Source: Nitrospirota bacterium (GTDB taxonomy: Bacteria > Nitrospirota > Thermodesulfovibrionia > Thermodesulfovibrionales > UBA6898). From it: 60,439 bases of DNA. The stretch covers positions 1 to 60,439 of the forward strand of contig JACRHC010000046.1 of NCBI GenBank assembly GCA_016217675.1, in the 5' to 3' direction. Below, piece by piece: positions 7,489 through 15,649 of this stretch. Within the stretch, counting starts at the first letter, position 1, and each line of letters opens with the position of its first letter. The position numbers were made by a program, and so were the translations under genes. Under the pieces are notes generated by a model. That model did not search any database. It had not been told where the DNA came from and saw only the letters and a list, made by a program, of their open reading frames with translations.

Positions 7489-10400
7489 ATGTTAGAAAAA
7501 CTTATCACATATACGTTAAAGCAGAAAGGAATGGTCATATTTCTTTCGCTGCTGATTGTAACCTTTGGACTGTATTCATATCTGAAATTGCCGATTGACG
7601 CTTTTCCGGATGTAACAAACATTCAGGTTGAAGTGGTAAGCCACGCCGATGGACTATCTGCCGTAGAGATCGAGAGAAATGTAACGTACCCGATTGAGAT
7701 GGCAATGCGCGGCCTGCCTGATCTTGAACAGATGCGTTCAGTTACAAAGTTTGGGCTCTCAATCGTAACAATTGTGTTTAAAGATAACGTTGATATCTAT
7801 TTTGCGCGGCAGCTGGTATTCGAACGCCTCGCCGAGGCGAGAGAAAAGGTCCCCAAAGGCGTTGAAGTTGCCATGGGACCAATCGGCACGGCAATGGGTG
7901 AGATCTATCAATATACCCTTGAAGGGGAAATGCCGAAAGATCCAGCTCAGAAAATTGCTTATCTGACAAACTTGAGGACAATTCAGGAGTGGATCATCAC
8001 GCCGCAATTGAAAAATGTTCCCGGCGTAAACGAAATAAATTCTTTCGGAGGATACTTCAAACAGTACCAGGTGATCGTATTACCGGAAAAACTGCTGAAG
8101 TATGCAGTGACAATAGACGAGGTTTATGCTGCAATCGGAAACAATAATCAAAACGTCGGCGGCAATATTCTCGAACGAAATAGCGATCAGTTTATAGTCC
8201 GTGGTGTGGGCTTGATAAAAGATGTCGGCGATATAGAAAACATTGTCCTGAAATCTAAACACGGAACGCCTACGTACTTACGTGATGTCGCCCAGGTGGA
8301 GATTGGCGAGGCTGTGCGTATGGGCGCAGCCATAAAGAACGGCAAAGACGAAGCTGTTGGTGGAATCGTCATGATGCTGCGCGGAGAAAACAGCCGTGAC
8401 GTGGTTCGCCGGGTAAAGGAAAAAGTCAAGGAACTTAATGAAAACAATGTCCTTCCGAAAGGCATTAAGATAGCTTCTTATTACGACAGAAGCGATATTG
8501 TTAATGCCAGCGTCAGCACGGTAAACAAGGCGCTGCTTGAAGGCTCTCTCCTTGTCCTTATTGTGCTTTATTTGATGCTGAACAGTTTCAGGGGAAGTCT
8601 TGTAGTTCTTATTGCCTTGCCTCTTTCGCTGCTGGCGACCTTTATTGTGATGAAACTTGCTGGAATAAGCGCGAATTTAATGTCGCTTGGCGGTCTGGCA
8701 ATTTCAATCGGCATGATCATAGACACGACCATAATCCAGGTGGAAAACGTGCAGCGGCACTTAAGTGAAGAGGGAGGCAAACATCCCAAATTATTTACGG
8801 TGCTGAAAGCGGTGATGGAAGTCAGAAAGCCGAGCATATTCGGCGAACTTATTATTGCAATCACGTTTATACCGATTATTTCGCTGGAAGGAATTGAAGG
8901 GAAGATGTTCAGTCCCCTGGCCATAACAGTTGCGATTGCGCTTCTTGCGTCCTTATTCCTTTCTGTATTCGTTATTCCGGTCCTCTGCATACTGTTTCTG
9001 AAACCGCAACCGGAAAAAAAGAGCTTTATCATGAAACATGCAAACAGGCTGTATCTGCCGCTTCTCGAATATGCAATGAGTCGGAAAAAAGTAATACTGA
9101 GTATAGCCGGCGTTTTATTGATAGTGTCTCTGTTTCTCTCAACAAGATTAGGGACTGAGTTTATACCGACCATGGATGAAGGCTCGTTTGATATGGATGT
9201 GTCCATGTTGCCCGGTGTTTCCCTTGCAACGGCCATGGAAGTGAATCGACAAGCTGCCGAAAAACTTAAGCAGTTTGATGAGCTGGATGTGGTGGTGTCC
9301 CGGACGGGACAGACCGGTGTTGCCCTGGATACCAGGGGGGCGGATAAGACCGGTTATGTCGGGATATTCAAACCAAAGAAAGAATGGAAGCGGGATATTT
9401 CTAAGGAAGACTTGACCAATGAGATGCGTGAGTCTCTGGAGTCAATAGCCGGTATCACCTTCGGATTCAGCCAGCCGATTCAGTGCCGGATTGATGAACT
9501 TGTTGCAGGAACACGCGCGCAGCTGATCCTCAAGCTGTTTGGCGAAGATATTGACGTGTTGAGTGATAAATCGGCTGAAATTGCAAAAGTGCTTTCAACC
9601 ATCAGGGGAGGGACCGATTTAAATGCGGAAAAGGTTTCAGGGCAGCCCTATCTGACAGTAAACATAGACCGAGCTAACATAGCACGGTATGGCCTGAATA
9701 TCAGCGATGTTCAGAATGTAATTGAAATTGCAGTAGCCGGGAAATCTGCCTCCAAATTTTATGAAGAGAACCGGAGTTTTGATATAACGGTCCGTCTGCC
9801 GGAAGAAAGGCGGAATTCCCTCGAAGCGATCAAAAATATATTGGTCACCACAAAAGAGGGCATGAATATCCCGCTCCAGCAATTAGCTGGAATACAAATG
9901 ATTGAAGGCCCGGTCCAGATAAGCCGCCAGGACGGGGTCAGAAGAATCGGGATCGAGATGAATATAAGCGGCCGGGACATAGGCGGTTTTGTTGCAGAAG
10001 CAAAACAGAAGATAAAAGAGAGCGTCAAGCTGCCTGCCGGCTATTATCTTACCTGGGGCGGACAATTTGAGAATCAGCAGAGGGCGATGAACAAACTGAT
10101 GATCATCGGACCTGTTGCCATCGGATTAATACTGCTTCTTTTGTATGTTACCTTCAGATCGATCCGTCTGGCGCTGCTGGTAATCTCCAATCTGCCGTTT
10201 GCTTTAATCGGTGGAATCGTCGCTCTCACCATATCCGGGCAATATTTGTCTGTGCCGGCGTCAGTGGGGTTTGTAGTCCTTTTTGGTGTTGCAGTATTAA
10301 ATGGCCTTGTGCTGGTATCGCGCATCTCGCAATTACGCGAAGAAGGACTTGATCTGCAGGAGGCGATCAGAAAGGGAAGTCTTGACCGATTACGCCCGGT

Positions 10401-10593
10401 ATTGATGACAGCCTCCATAGCAATTTTCAGTTTGATCCCGATGCTGCTTGCCGGAGGAGCCGGTTCTGAAATACAAAGACCGCTGGCAACGGTCGTTGTG
10501 GGGGGATTGATCACTTCGACTCTGCTGACGCTGTTAATCATTCCTTCAGTGTACAGTTGGTTTGAAAAGAGAACCGATGAAGCAGAAATGTAA
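7489..10593 (+). CDS. Heavy-metal efflux RND pump (CusA/CzcA family)
   Basis: The proton-driven inner-membrane pump of the tripartite system, 1034 residues, normal length for the HME group of RND proteins, with twelve membrane segments in two halves and two large periplasmic loops. ATG 7489 follows AAAAGGAGAT. The fourth membrane segment has SIGMIIDTTIIQVEN (about 405-419) with one Asp for proton relay. The CusA copper-site methionines are not conserved: the third is Glu in RIDELVAGT (about 666), as in CzcA-type pumps. It probably exports a divalent cation such as Zn, Co, Cd or Ni rather than Cu(I)/Ag(I), but the metal cannot be fixed from sequence alone. Confidence 0.92.
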   Translation: MLEKLITYTLKQKGMVIFLSLLIVTFGLYSYLKLPIDAFPDVTNIQVEVVSHADGLSAVEIERNVTYPIEMAMRGLPDLEQMRSVTKFGLSIVTIVFKDNVDIYFARQLVFERLAEAREKVPKGVEVAMGPIGTAMGEIYQYTLEGEMPKDPAQKIAYLTNLRTIQEWIITPQLKNVPGVNEINSFGGYFKQYQVIVLPEKLLKYAVTIDEVYAAIGNNNQNVGGNILERNSDQFIVRGVGLIKDVGDIENIVLKSKHGTPTYLRDVAQVEIGEAVRMGAAIKNGKDEAVGGIVMMLRGENSRDVVRRVKEKVKELNENNVLPKGIKIASYYDRSDIVNASVSTVNKALLEGSLLVLIVLYLMLNSFRGSLVVLIALPLSLLATFIVMKLAGISANLMSLGGLAISIGMIIDTTIIQVENVQRHLSEEGGKHPKLFTVLKAVMEVRKPSIFGELIIAITFIPIISLEGIEGKMFSPLAITVAIALLASLFLSVFVIPVLCILFLKPQPEKKSFIMKHANRLYLPLLEYAMSRKKVILSIAGVLLIVSLFLSTRLGTEFIPTMDEGSFDMDVSMLPGVSLATAMEVNRQAAEKLKQFDELDVVVSRTGQTGVALDTRGADKTGYVGIFKPKKEWKRDISKEDLTNEMRESLESIAGITFGFSQPIQCRIDELVAGTRAQLILKLFGEDIDVLSDKSAEIAKVLSTIRGGTDLNAEKVSGQPYLTVNIDRANIARYGLNISDVQNVIEIAVAGKSASKFYEENRSFDITVRLPEERRNSLEAIKNILVTTKEGMNIPLQQLAGIQMIEGPVQISRQDGVRRIGIEMNISGRDIGGFVAEAKQKIKESVKLPAGYYLTWGGQFENQQRAMNKLMIIGPVAIGLILLLLYVTFRSIRLALLVISNLPFALIGGIVALTISGQYLSVPASVGFVVLFGVAVLNGLVLVSRISQLREEGLDLQEAIRKGSLDRLRPVLMTASIAIFSLIPMLLAGGAGSEIQRPLATVVVGGLITSTLLTLLIIPSVYSWFEKRTDEAEM

Positions 10594-10648
10594 ATGAAGT
10601 GGTGTTTGAATATCATGCATATCAACGAAAGCTCATAAGGAGAATTGT

Positions 10649-10990
10649 ATGAAAGAGATAAAAGCAGTAATAAGACCGACAAGATTATTGGAAGTAACTG
10701 AAGAACTTCATAGAATTGAAGGCTTGCCTGGCGTGACTGTATCAGAAATCAAAGGATTCGGCAAAAGCCGGGCAAAGAACGCAAAAGATAAGGTTGTCTA
10801 TGAAATGGTGGAATTTATTCCGCGCATAAAATTAGAAGTTGTCGTAAATGATGAGATGGTTGATGAGGTTGTCAACGTGATTCAGAAATTCTCCCATACC
10901 GGCAACACCGGCGACGGTAAAATATTTGTGATCAATGTTGAGGAAACCGTAAAGATAAGAACAAACGAACGAGGAAGAGATGCGATTTAA
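10649..10990 (+). CDS. PII-like signalling protein linked to metal efflux (PII-NG type)
   Basis: A 113-residue trimer-forming PII-superfamily protein. The C-terminal signature TGNTGDGKIFV (about 88-98) binds the nucleotide phosphates, and the N-terminal beta strand MKEIKAVIRPTRLLEV is standard. The T-loop region (about 36-55) is basic (GFGKSRAKNAKD) and lacks the uridylylated Tyr context of GlnB. A PII subgroup encoded beside heavy-metal RND pumps (PII-NG) is described in the literature; its position 56 bp after the pump gene with its own AAGGAGA site fits that group. It probably senses nucleotides or metal and acts on the pump or its regulation. Confidence 0.86.
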   Translation: MKEIKAVIRPTRLLEVTEELHRIEGLPGVTVSEIKGFGKSRAKNAKDKVVYEMVEFIPRIKLEVVVNDEMVDEVVNVIQKFSHTGNTGDGKIFVINVEETVKIRTNERGRDAI

Positions 10991-11091
10991 GAACTCCGGT
11001 TATATTCATTGTTGCTCATCTTCACAAGGATACCGACTTTTTTGAAGGGAATAGACAAATATGAGGTGTTCCTCGATAATGAAAAGATCCT
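10991..11091 (+). pseudogene. Possible frameshifted coding remnant
   Basis: Between the PII gene and the flavoprotein gene the sequence reads as an open peptide (VAHLHKDTDFFEGNRQI) to a stop, and continues in the neighbouring frame as YEVFLDNEKILQDLILL followed by a stop that overlaps the next promoter. The composition looks coding and one base change would join the two parts. It has no visible start or recognised family. This is a weak call; it may simply be spacer. Confidence 0.25.
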
Positions 11092-11114
11092 GCAAGACTT
11101 AATCTTGCTATAAT
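11092..11114 (+). promoter_or_regulatory. Palindrome and -10 box, possibly leaderless transcript
   Basis: A perfect inverted repeat GCAAGA (11092-11097), 5-bp spacer, TCTTGC (11103-11108) directly abuts a consensus TATAAT (11109-11114). The ATG of the flavoprotein gene follows only 9 bp later without a ribosome site. Transcription from this -10 would start at or next to the ATG, giving a leaderless mRNA, and a repressor at the palindrome would block it. No good -35 is visible. Confidence 0.45.
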
Positions 11115-11123
11115 TGGATTGAT

Positions 11124-12986
11124 ATGCCTATAACCCGCAGGGATTTTCTTAACGGTACATTACTTGGTGCAGGAGCCCTGCTGTTCGAACTGCCTGCTCC
11201 GTTACGGTTGTTTGCACAGACTTCTCAAGGTGAAGGTTTCGGCGGCGGCGGCGACTATGCTGCCTCGTATGGAAACACGGGGTCCGTTCTCAACGCATTT
11301 GCGGCCATAGAACGTGGAGAATATAAAACTCTCAGCGGGGACATAATCGATACAAGTGAAGTTTACGATCTCGTCATTGTCGGCGGTGGCCTGAGCGGTC
11401 TGGGGGCTGCCTATGAGTTTAATAAGTCCTCTTCAAAGCAGGCGAAATGCCTGATTCTCGAAAACCACCCAATCTTCGGCGGTGCGGCAAAAAGAAATGA
11501 GTTCATGGTGCAGGGCGAGCGGCTTATCGGACCGCAGGCATCTAATGCCTTTGGCGTCATAGACCGTCCGGGCATCCCCGGATACGATATTTACACTGAA
11601 CTGGGCATACCAACAGAGTTTGATTACGCTGAAATGCCGTCAGGACTGAAGCAACTGGACTTTGATACCACAAACTTTGGGTACCGCCTCTGGTTCGATT
11701 CAAAAAATATCGGCCATTATTACGGTGATCTGAAAGAGGGGACTTCTGCCAAATGGGCGGCAGGTTTCTGGGAGAGCAGGCTTGCAGGAACGCCCTATCC
11801 TGAGAAAATCCGGAATGATTTCCTTCGCTGGCGGAATATGACAGATCGCCAGTATGCGGGTAATGATTACGGCCGCTGGCTCGATTCCATGACCTATAAG
11901 GATTATCTGGAAAAGGTCCTGAGGCTCGATCCGGAAATTACGCGATATGCTGATCCTGTTCTTGCCAGCGTAGTGGGGCTTGGCTGTGATGTCATCAGCG
12001 CCTATGCAGCCCGACAGGTCTCTATGCCTGGGTTCCCTGAATTTCAGGGTCATCGTTCACTAAAGAACAGTCATTGGCATTCATTTCCCGGCGGCAATGA
12101 TGGCTTCTCCCGTTGTATTATTAAAGCCCTCCTCCCCGTTGCCATTGAGGGCGGCAAAAGCTTTGCAGATATCCAGAACGGCCGGGTACGTTTCCCGGCT
12201 CTGGATCGCGCAGGTAACAGGGTGCGCTTAAGACTTGCTTCCTCTGTTGTACGTGCTGAGCATGAGGATAACTCTGTAAATGGGAAGACCGTAACGGTGA
12301 CATATCTCCGCGATGGAAAGCTTTACCGCGTCAATGCCCGAAGCGTCGTAATGGCATGCGGCAGCCGCCTGTCGCGAAAGGTTGTAGCTGGACTGCCTGT
12401 CAGCCATGCTGCTGCGTATAATAAGTTCCATGTCTCTCCCATATTGGTAGCAAACGTGGCTCTTACTAACTGGCGATTTCTTTACCAATTGGGCCTTACT
12501 GCCTGCAAGTGGCAAAGCGGATTCGGCTTCGCTTGCAACATCCGTAAGCCCATGTATGTGGGAGACTACCGTCCACCGCTCCATCCTGAGAAGCCCACTC
12601 TGCTTACCTTTTACGTCTCCTTTCATCAGCCTGGACTGCCTATCGAAGAGCAGGGAGCAATGGGGAGGAAAAAACTTCTTGGTACAAGCTATGCTGAATT
12701 CGAGTCTCGGCTGATTGACCAGATGAAACAGCTCTTTTCAGAGGCCGGATTTAATCCGACAAAAGATGTTGCCGGGATTGTGTTGAACCGCTGGACATAC
12801 GGGTATGTAAACCCTCAGCCGGGCTTTTATTTTGGAAAAGATGGAGCGATGGCACCCCGGGATGTTATTCGCAAACCCTTTGGGCGTATTGCCTTTGCCC
12901 ATGCTGAACTCAATGGACACCAGCACTGGGTTGCCGCAGTGGATGAGGGCAGAAGAGCAGCAAGACAGGCAATGGAGGCATTGTGA
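11124..12986 (+). CDS. Tat-exported FAD/NAD(P)-binding oxidoreductase
   Basis: A 620-residue flavoprotein. The N terminus has a twin-arginine signal (TRRDFLNG, residues 4-11) and a hydrophobic segment, so the folded protein is exported. The dinucleotide-binding motif VIVGGGLSGLGAAYE begins near residue 83, followed by an acidic strand end (LILENH). A second FAD-contacting segment lies near SVVMACGS (about 407). The C-terminal segment with HAELNGHQHWVAAVDEGRRAA resembles amine-oxidase-like flavoproteins. Substrate unknown. Downstream are an exported aminopropyltransferase-like protein and its membrane partner, which suggests polyamine or amine chemistry, though this is inference. Confidence 0.8.
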   Translation: MPITRRDFLNGTLLGAGALLFELPAPLRLFAQTSQGEGFGGGGDYAASYGNTGSVLNAFAAIERGEYKTLSGDIIDTSEVYDLVIVGGGLSGLGAAYEFNKSSSKQAKCLILENHPIFGGAAKRNEFMVQGERLIGPQASNAFGVIDRPGIPGYDIYTELGIPTEFDYAEMPSGLKQLDFDTTNFGYRLWFDSKNIGHYYGDLKEGTSAKWAAGFWESRLAGTPYPEKIRNDFLRWRNMTDRQYAGNDYGRWLDSMTYKDYLEKVLRLDPEITRYADPVLASVVGLGCDVISAYAARQVSMPGFPEFQGHRSLKNSHWHSFPGGNDGFSRCIIKALLPVAIEGGKSFADIQNGRVRFPALDRAGNRVRLRLASSVVRAEHEDNSVNGKTVTVTYLRDGKLYRVNARSVVMACGSRLSRKVVAGLPVSHAAAYNKFHVSPILVANVALTNWRFLYQLGLTACKWQSGFGFACNIRKPMYVGDYRPPLHPEKPTLLTFYVSFHQPGLPIEEQGAMGRKKLLGTSYAEFESRLIDQMKQLFSEAGFNPTKDVAGIVLNRWTYGYVNPQPGFYFGKDGAMAPRDVIRKPFGRIAFAHAELNGHQHWVAAVDEGRRAARQAMEAL

Positions 12987-13030
12987 TAAATATCTTTCCA
13001 TACCTTGAGAGATTTTTGTAAACTAAGGAT

Positions 13031-13432
13031 ATGCTGTTTAAGAGTTCACATAGATCAGGATCTCCTTTAACTCTTAGTCTTGTATTCGTCCTCAGTATTG
13101 TATTTTTTGCCCCGCTTTATCACAGCCACGACCACGACACTGACCATCACCCGGAGAGCAGTGTTGCTGATCATGATGTATCAGCGCATGATATCCTGTC
13201 CCCAGATCTGCAGCACAATGATTCGCATCTTCATATCAATAAGGTCATCGGCAGGATTGATAGTCACCTGCGTTTGACAGGCAGGTCGCTAACGCTGGAT
13301 TTATGCGGGGCAACTGAATCGCCTGTTGCTACTCAATATCTTTCATGCACGTTTGTAAGACAGACCCAACCGTCTCTATTCCGAAATGACTCTTACGATT
13401 GCCCTTCTGGTCTCTCCCCTCCGGTTGCCTGA
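13031..13432 (+). CDS. Exported histidine-rich protein
   Basis: A 133-residue protein with an N-terminal hydrophobic segment (about 14-29) followed by a His/Asp-rich tract (YHSHDHDTDHHPE, then further HD and SHLH pairs) that is a clear candidate for zinc, nickel or copper binding in the periplasm. The C-terminal half has three Cys. No named family recognised. It lies between the flavoprotein gene and the spermidine-synthase-like gene, 2.5 kb after the metal efflux operon, and could buffer metal for it. The start ATG 13031 follows AAGGAT with short spacing. Confidence 0.6.
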   Translation: MLFKSSHRSGSPLTLSLVFVLSIVFFAPLYHSHDHDTDHHPESSVADHDVSAHDILSPDLQHNDSHLHINKVIGRIDSHLRLTGRSLTLDLCGATESPVATQYLSCTFVRQTQPSLFRNDSYDCPSGLSPPVA

Positions 13433-13503
13433 ACGCTGTAATTGCCAAGGTTTCCATTGCCCGGTATTAATTTGACCGGCAGAATTGCATCTAAGGAGTT
13501 ATT

Positions 13504-14424
13504 ATGCTTAGAATATTTAGTTTATTATCCTTATGGCTATTGCTATTTCCCCTGCAGGGGTTTGCGCTCGAACCGTCCGAGAAGCTGCTCTTTGAGAAGA
13601 ATTCCCTGTACCAATATATTCAGGTAATAGAAGATACCGCAAAGAAAGAGCGCTATGTGCGAAACCAGAAAAGGGAATTTACCCAGGGTGGCATTTACGT
13701 GAATGCACCAGACAAGCTCCTCCTTGAATTCACGCAGATGAGCTTTGTCTCTCTTGCATTTCTGGACAGAGATCCTAAGGCGGTTCTCTTTGTCGGTCTC
13801 GGGGCAGGGGCTATGCCGAAATACTTTGCGAGGCGTTATCCGGACGCCAATATTGATATAGCAGAGATAGATCCTGATATGCTGGCCGTTGCACAGAAGT
13901 ATTTTTATTTCAAAGAGAACGAAGGAATGAAAGTGCATGTCGATGATGGCAGGCTATTCGTCAAAAGAACAAAGAAGAAATATGACTGGATCATTCTTGA
14001 TGCGTACCAGAATGACTACATTCCCTTTCATCTCACAACACTTGAGTTCCTCGAAGAGGTCAGGAGCAAACTCAAAGAGAACGGAGTTGTTGTTGCCAAT
14101 ATTACGTCATCCTTCAGAAACAAGTTTTTCGATTCCATGGTCATGACGTACAAGAAGGCATTTCCCCATCTCGCTATTTTCAGGGGCAAGACATCGGGCA
14201 ATTTCATCTTCGTTGCAACAACGGGCAGTATCATGAAAGACAAAGAGAATGTCGTGGTAAGGGCACGTAAAATTCAGTCTGATCGAAAGTTTGACGTTGA
14301 CTTGGCGGAAATTGCATCAAGACATGAAGACTCATTGCCATACGAGTGGGAGGGCGCCAAAATCCTGACAGACGACTTTGCTCCGGTGAATCTCTACCAG
14401 CACCAGAAGTCAGATGCACGATAA
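13504..14424 (+). CDS. Exported spermidine-synthase-like protein
   Basis: A 306-residue protein with an N-terminal signal peptide (about 1-20, ending FALE), then a SAM/dcSAM-binding Rossmann fold: FVGLGAGAMPKYFARR (about 99-114), acidic AEIDPDM (about 121) and LDAYQNDYIPFHLTT (about 162-176). These match the aminopropyltransferase (SpeE) fold, but the typical catalytic Asp context is altered (DAYQND), and export of a cofactor-dependent enzyme is unusual. ATG follows TAAGGAG with good spacing. The next gene, 12 bp on, encodes the membrane half found fused to this domain in other bacteria, so the two products probably work together at the inner membrane. Confidence 0.78.
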   Translation: MLRIFSLLSLWLLLFPLQGFALEPSEKLLFEKNSLYQYIQVIEDTAKKERYVRNQKREFTQGGIYVNAPDKLLLEFTQMSFVSLAFLDRDPKAVLFVGLGAGAMPKYFARRYPDANIDIAEIDPDMLAVAQKYFYFKENEGMKVHVDDGRLFVKRTKKKYDWIILDAYQNDYIPFHLTTLEFLEEVRSKLKENGVVVANITSSFRNKFFDSMVMTYKKAFPHLAIFRGKTSGNFIFVATTGSIMKDKENVVVRARKIQSDRKFDVDLAEIASRHEDSLPYEWEGAKILTDDFAPVNLYQHQKSDAR

Positions 14425-14436
14425 GGAGGAGAGGCT

Positions 14437-15042
14437 ATGATAAGATTTGTGGTTTTCATCTGCGGTGCGGTCGTCATGTCATTTGAAATTCTGGGCAGCC
14501 GGGTACTCGCTCCGAACTTCGGCAGCTCTGTCTTTGTCTGGGGCAGCCTTATAAGCGTCTTCCTGACCGGCCTTTCTGCCGGATACTATTTGGGCGGAAG
14601 GCTTGCAGACAAGAGCCCGTCTTCCAGAAAATTGAGTCTTATAATAATTGTTCCGGGCCTGCTTCTTCTGACCTTCCCTCTGTATAGCGGACCGCTATCA
14701 GACTGGATATTCATGAAGGATCTGGGGGTAAGGATGAGCCCTCTGATAGCCTCCAGCGCCCTCTTTCTGATCCCCTCAGTTTTCCTTGGCATCGTCAGCC
14801 CCTATACCGCAAAGCTTATGATCTGCAGTCTGCATACTTCGGGCAAGACCATAGGAACGCTCTATGCCCTTTCCACCTTTGGCAGCATTATCGGGACACT
14901 GATCACCTCCTTTTATCTCATCACTCTTGCAGGCGTCAACGCTCTTATTACGGGTCAGGGCATTCTGCTCATCATCCTGGCGATCCCGCTCTATTTCATG
15001 AATTTGAGCTGCAGCATAGATCAGACCGGTCCAGCAGCGTGA
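14437..15042 (+). CDS. Membrane partner of spermidine-synthase-like protein
   Basis: A 201-residue membrane protein with about six hydrophobic segments. It matches the N-terminal membrane half of fused MFS/spermidine synthase proteins: the first segment, with FEILGSRVLAPNFGSS, and the loop SAGYYLGGRLADKSP are hallmarks of that family. Here it is a separate gene placed after the soluble domain, a reversed order compared with the fusion. ATG follows AAGGAGGAG. The function is probably to anchor or gate the exported synthase-like enzyme. Confidence 0.72.
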   Translation: MIRFVVFICGAVVMSFEILGSRVLAPNFGSSVFVWGSLISVFLTGLSAGYYLGGRLADKSPSSRKLSLIIIVPGLLLLTFPLYSGPLSDWIFMKDLGVRMSPLIASSALFLIPSVFLGIVSPYTAKLMICSLHTSGKTIGTLYALSTFGSIIGTLITSFYLITLAGVNALITGQGILLIILAIPLYFMNLSCSIDQTGPAA

Positions 15043-15136
15043 GGAGGTATACAAACAAAATATTGAGTCACGGGCAAAAGTATAGCAGCGATGAACAACC
15101 GCTAATAAACATTGAATATACCCTGGAGGCATCGGC

Positions 15137-15556
15137 ATGTACTTAAAATTGGTTTTCACAATGTTATTTATTCTTTCCGTTGGCAGGACGGTGTTGGCTG
15201 ATGACTACAATCATCAACATAAGAAGCCGGTGACAATGCAGATGAAGACGCAGCACCGCATAATGACTGTCATTAACAACGAATGGAATGCTGCAAAAAA
15301 AGCGATAGATTCAGGGGACTTGAGATCTGCCGAAAAATCATTACAAACAATCCTTGACAAGTCCCAATATATGGAAAAGTTTGTGGGATATAAAAATGCT
15401 GACAAGCATGCTGAATTCATTTCTGAGTATCACCTGTTTGTAACGCATGTAAAAAATCTCAGGGACAAAATTAGCGGGCAGGACAGCTCTGCCCCTGAAA
15501 GTTTGAAGAAAGAGATACAGGATAGTTGCATTCGCTGTCATGCAAAGTTTAAATAA
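15137..15556 (+). CDS. Small exported c-type cytochrome (cytochrome c'-like)
   Basis: A 139-residue protein with a signal peptide (about 1-21) and a single heme-attachment motif CIRCH at residues 131-135, eight residues from the C terminus. The helix-rich body and C-terminal heme site are those of the cytochrome c'/c556 class, which bind heme in a four-helix bundle in the periplasm. A His-rich stretch (YNHQHKK) follows the signal peptide. It may accept electrons from the nearby exported flavoprotein, but this is only suggested by proximity. The start ATG is preceded by CTGGAGG. Confidence 0.75.
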   Translation: MYLKLVFTMLFILSVGRTVLADDYNHQHKKPVTMQMKTQHRIMTVINNEWNAAKKAIDSGDLRSAEKSLQTILDKSQYMEKFVGYKNADKHAEFISEYHLFVTHVKNLRDKISGQDSSAPESLKKEIQDSCIRCHAKFK

Positions 15557-15649
15557 CAAGGATCAATAAAATAGCCGGGGGTAAATGGGTTGTATACCTG
15601 TTCCACGGCATCCTTGCCTTTCTCTCAGTTCATGTCTTAACCTATCCCT

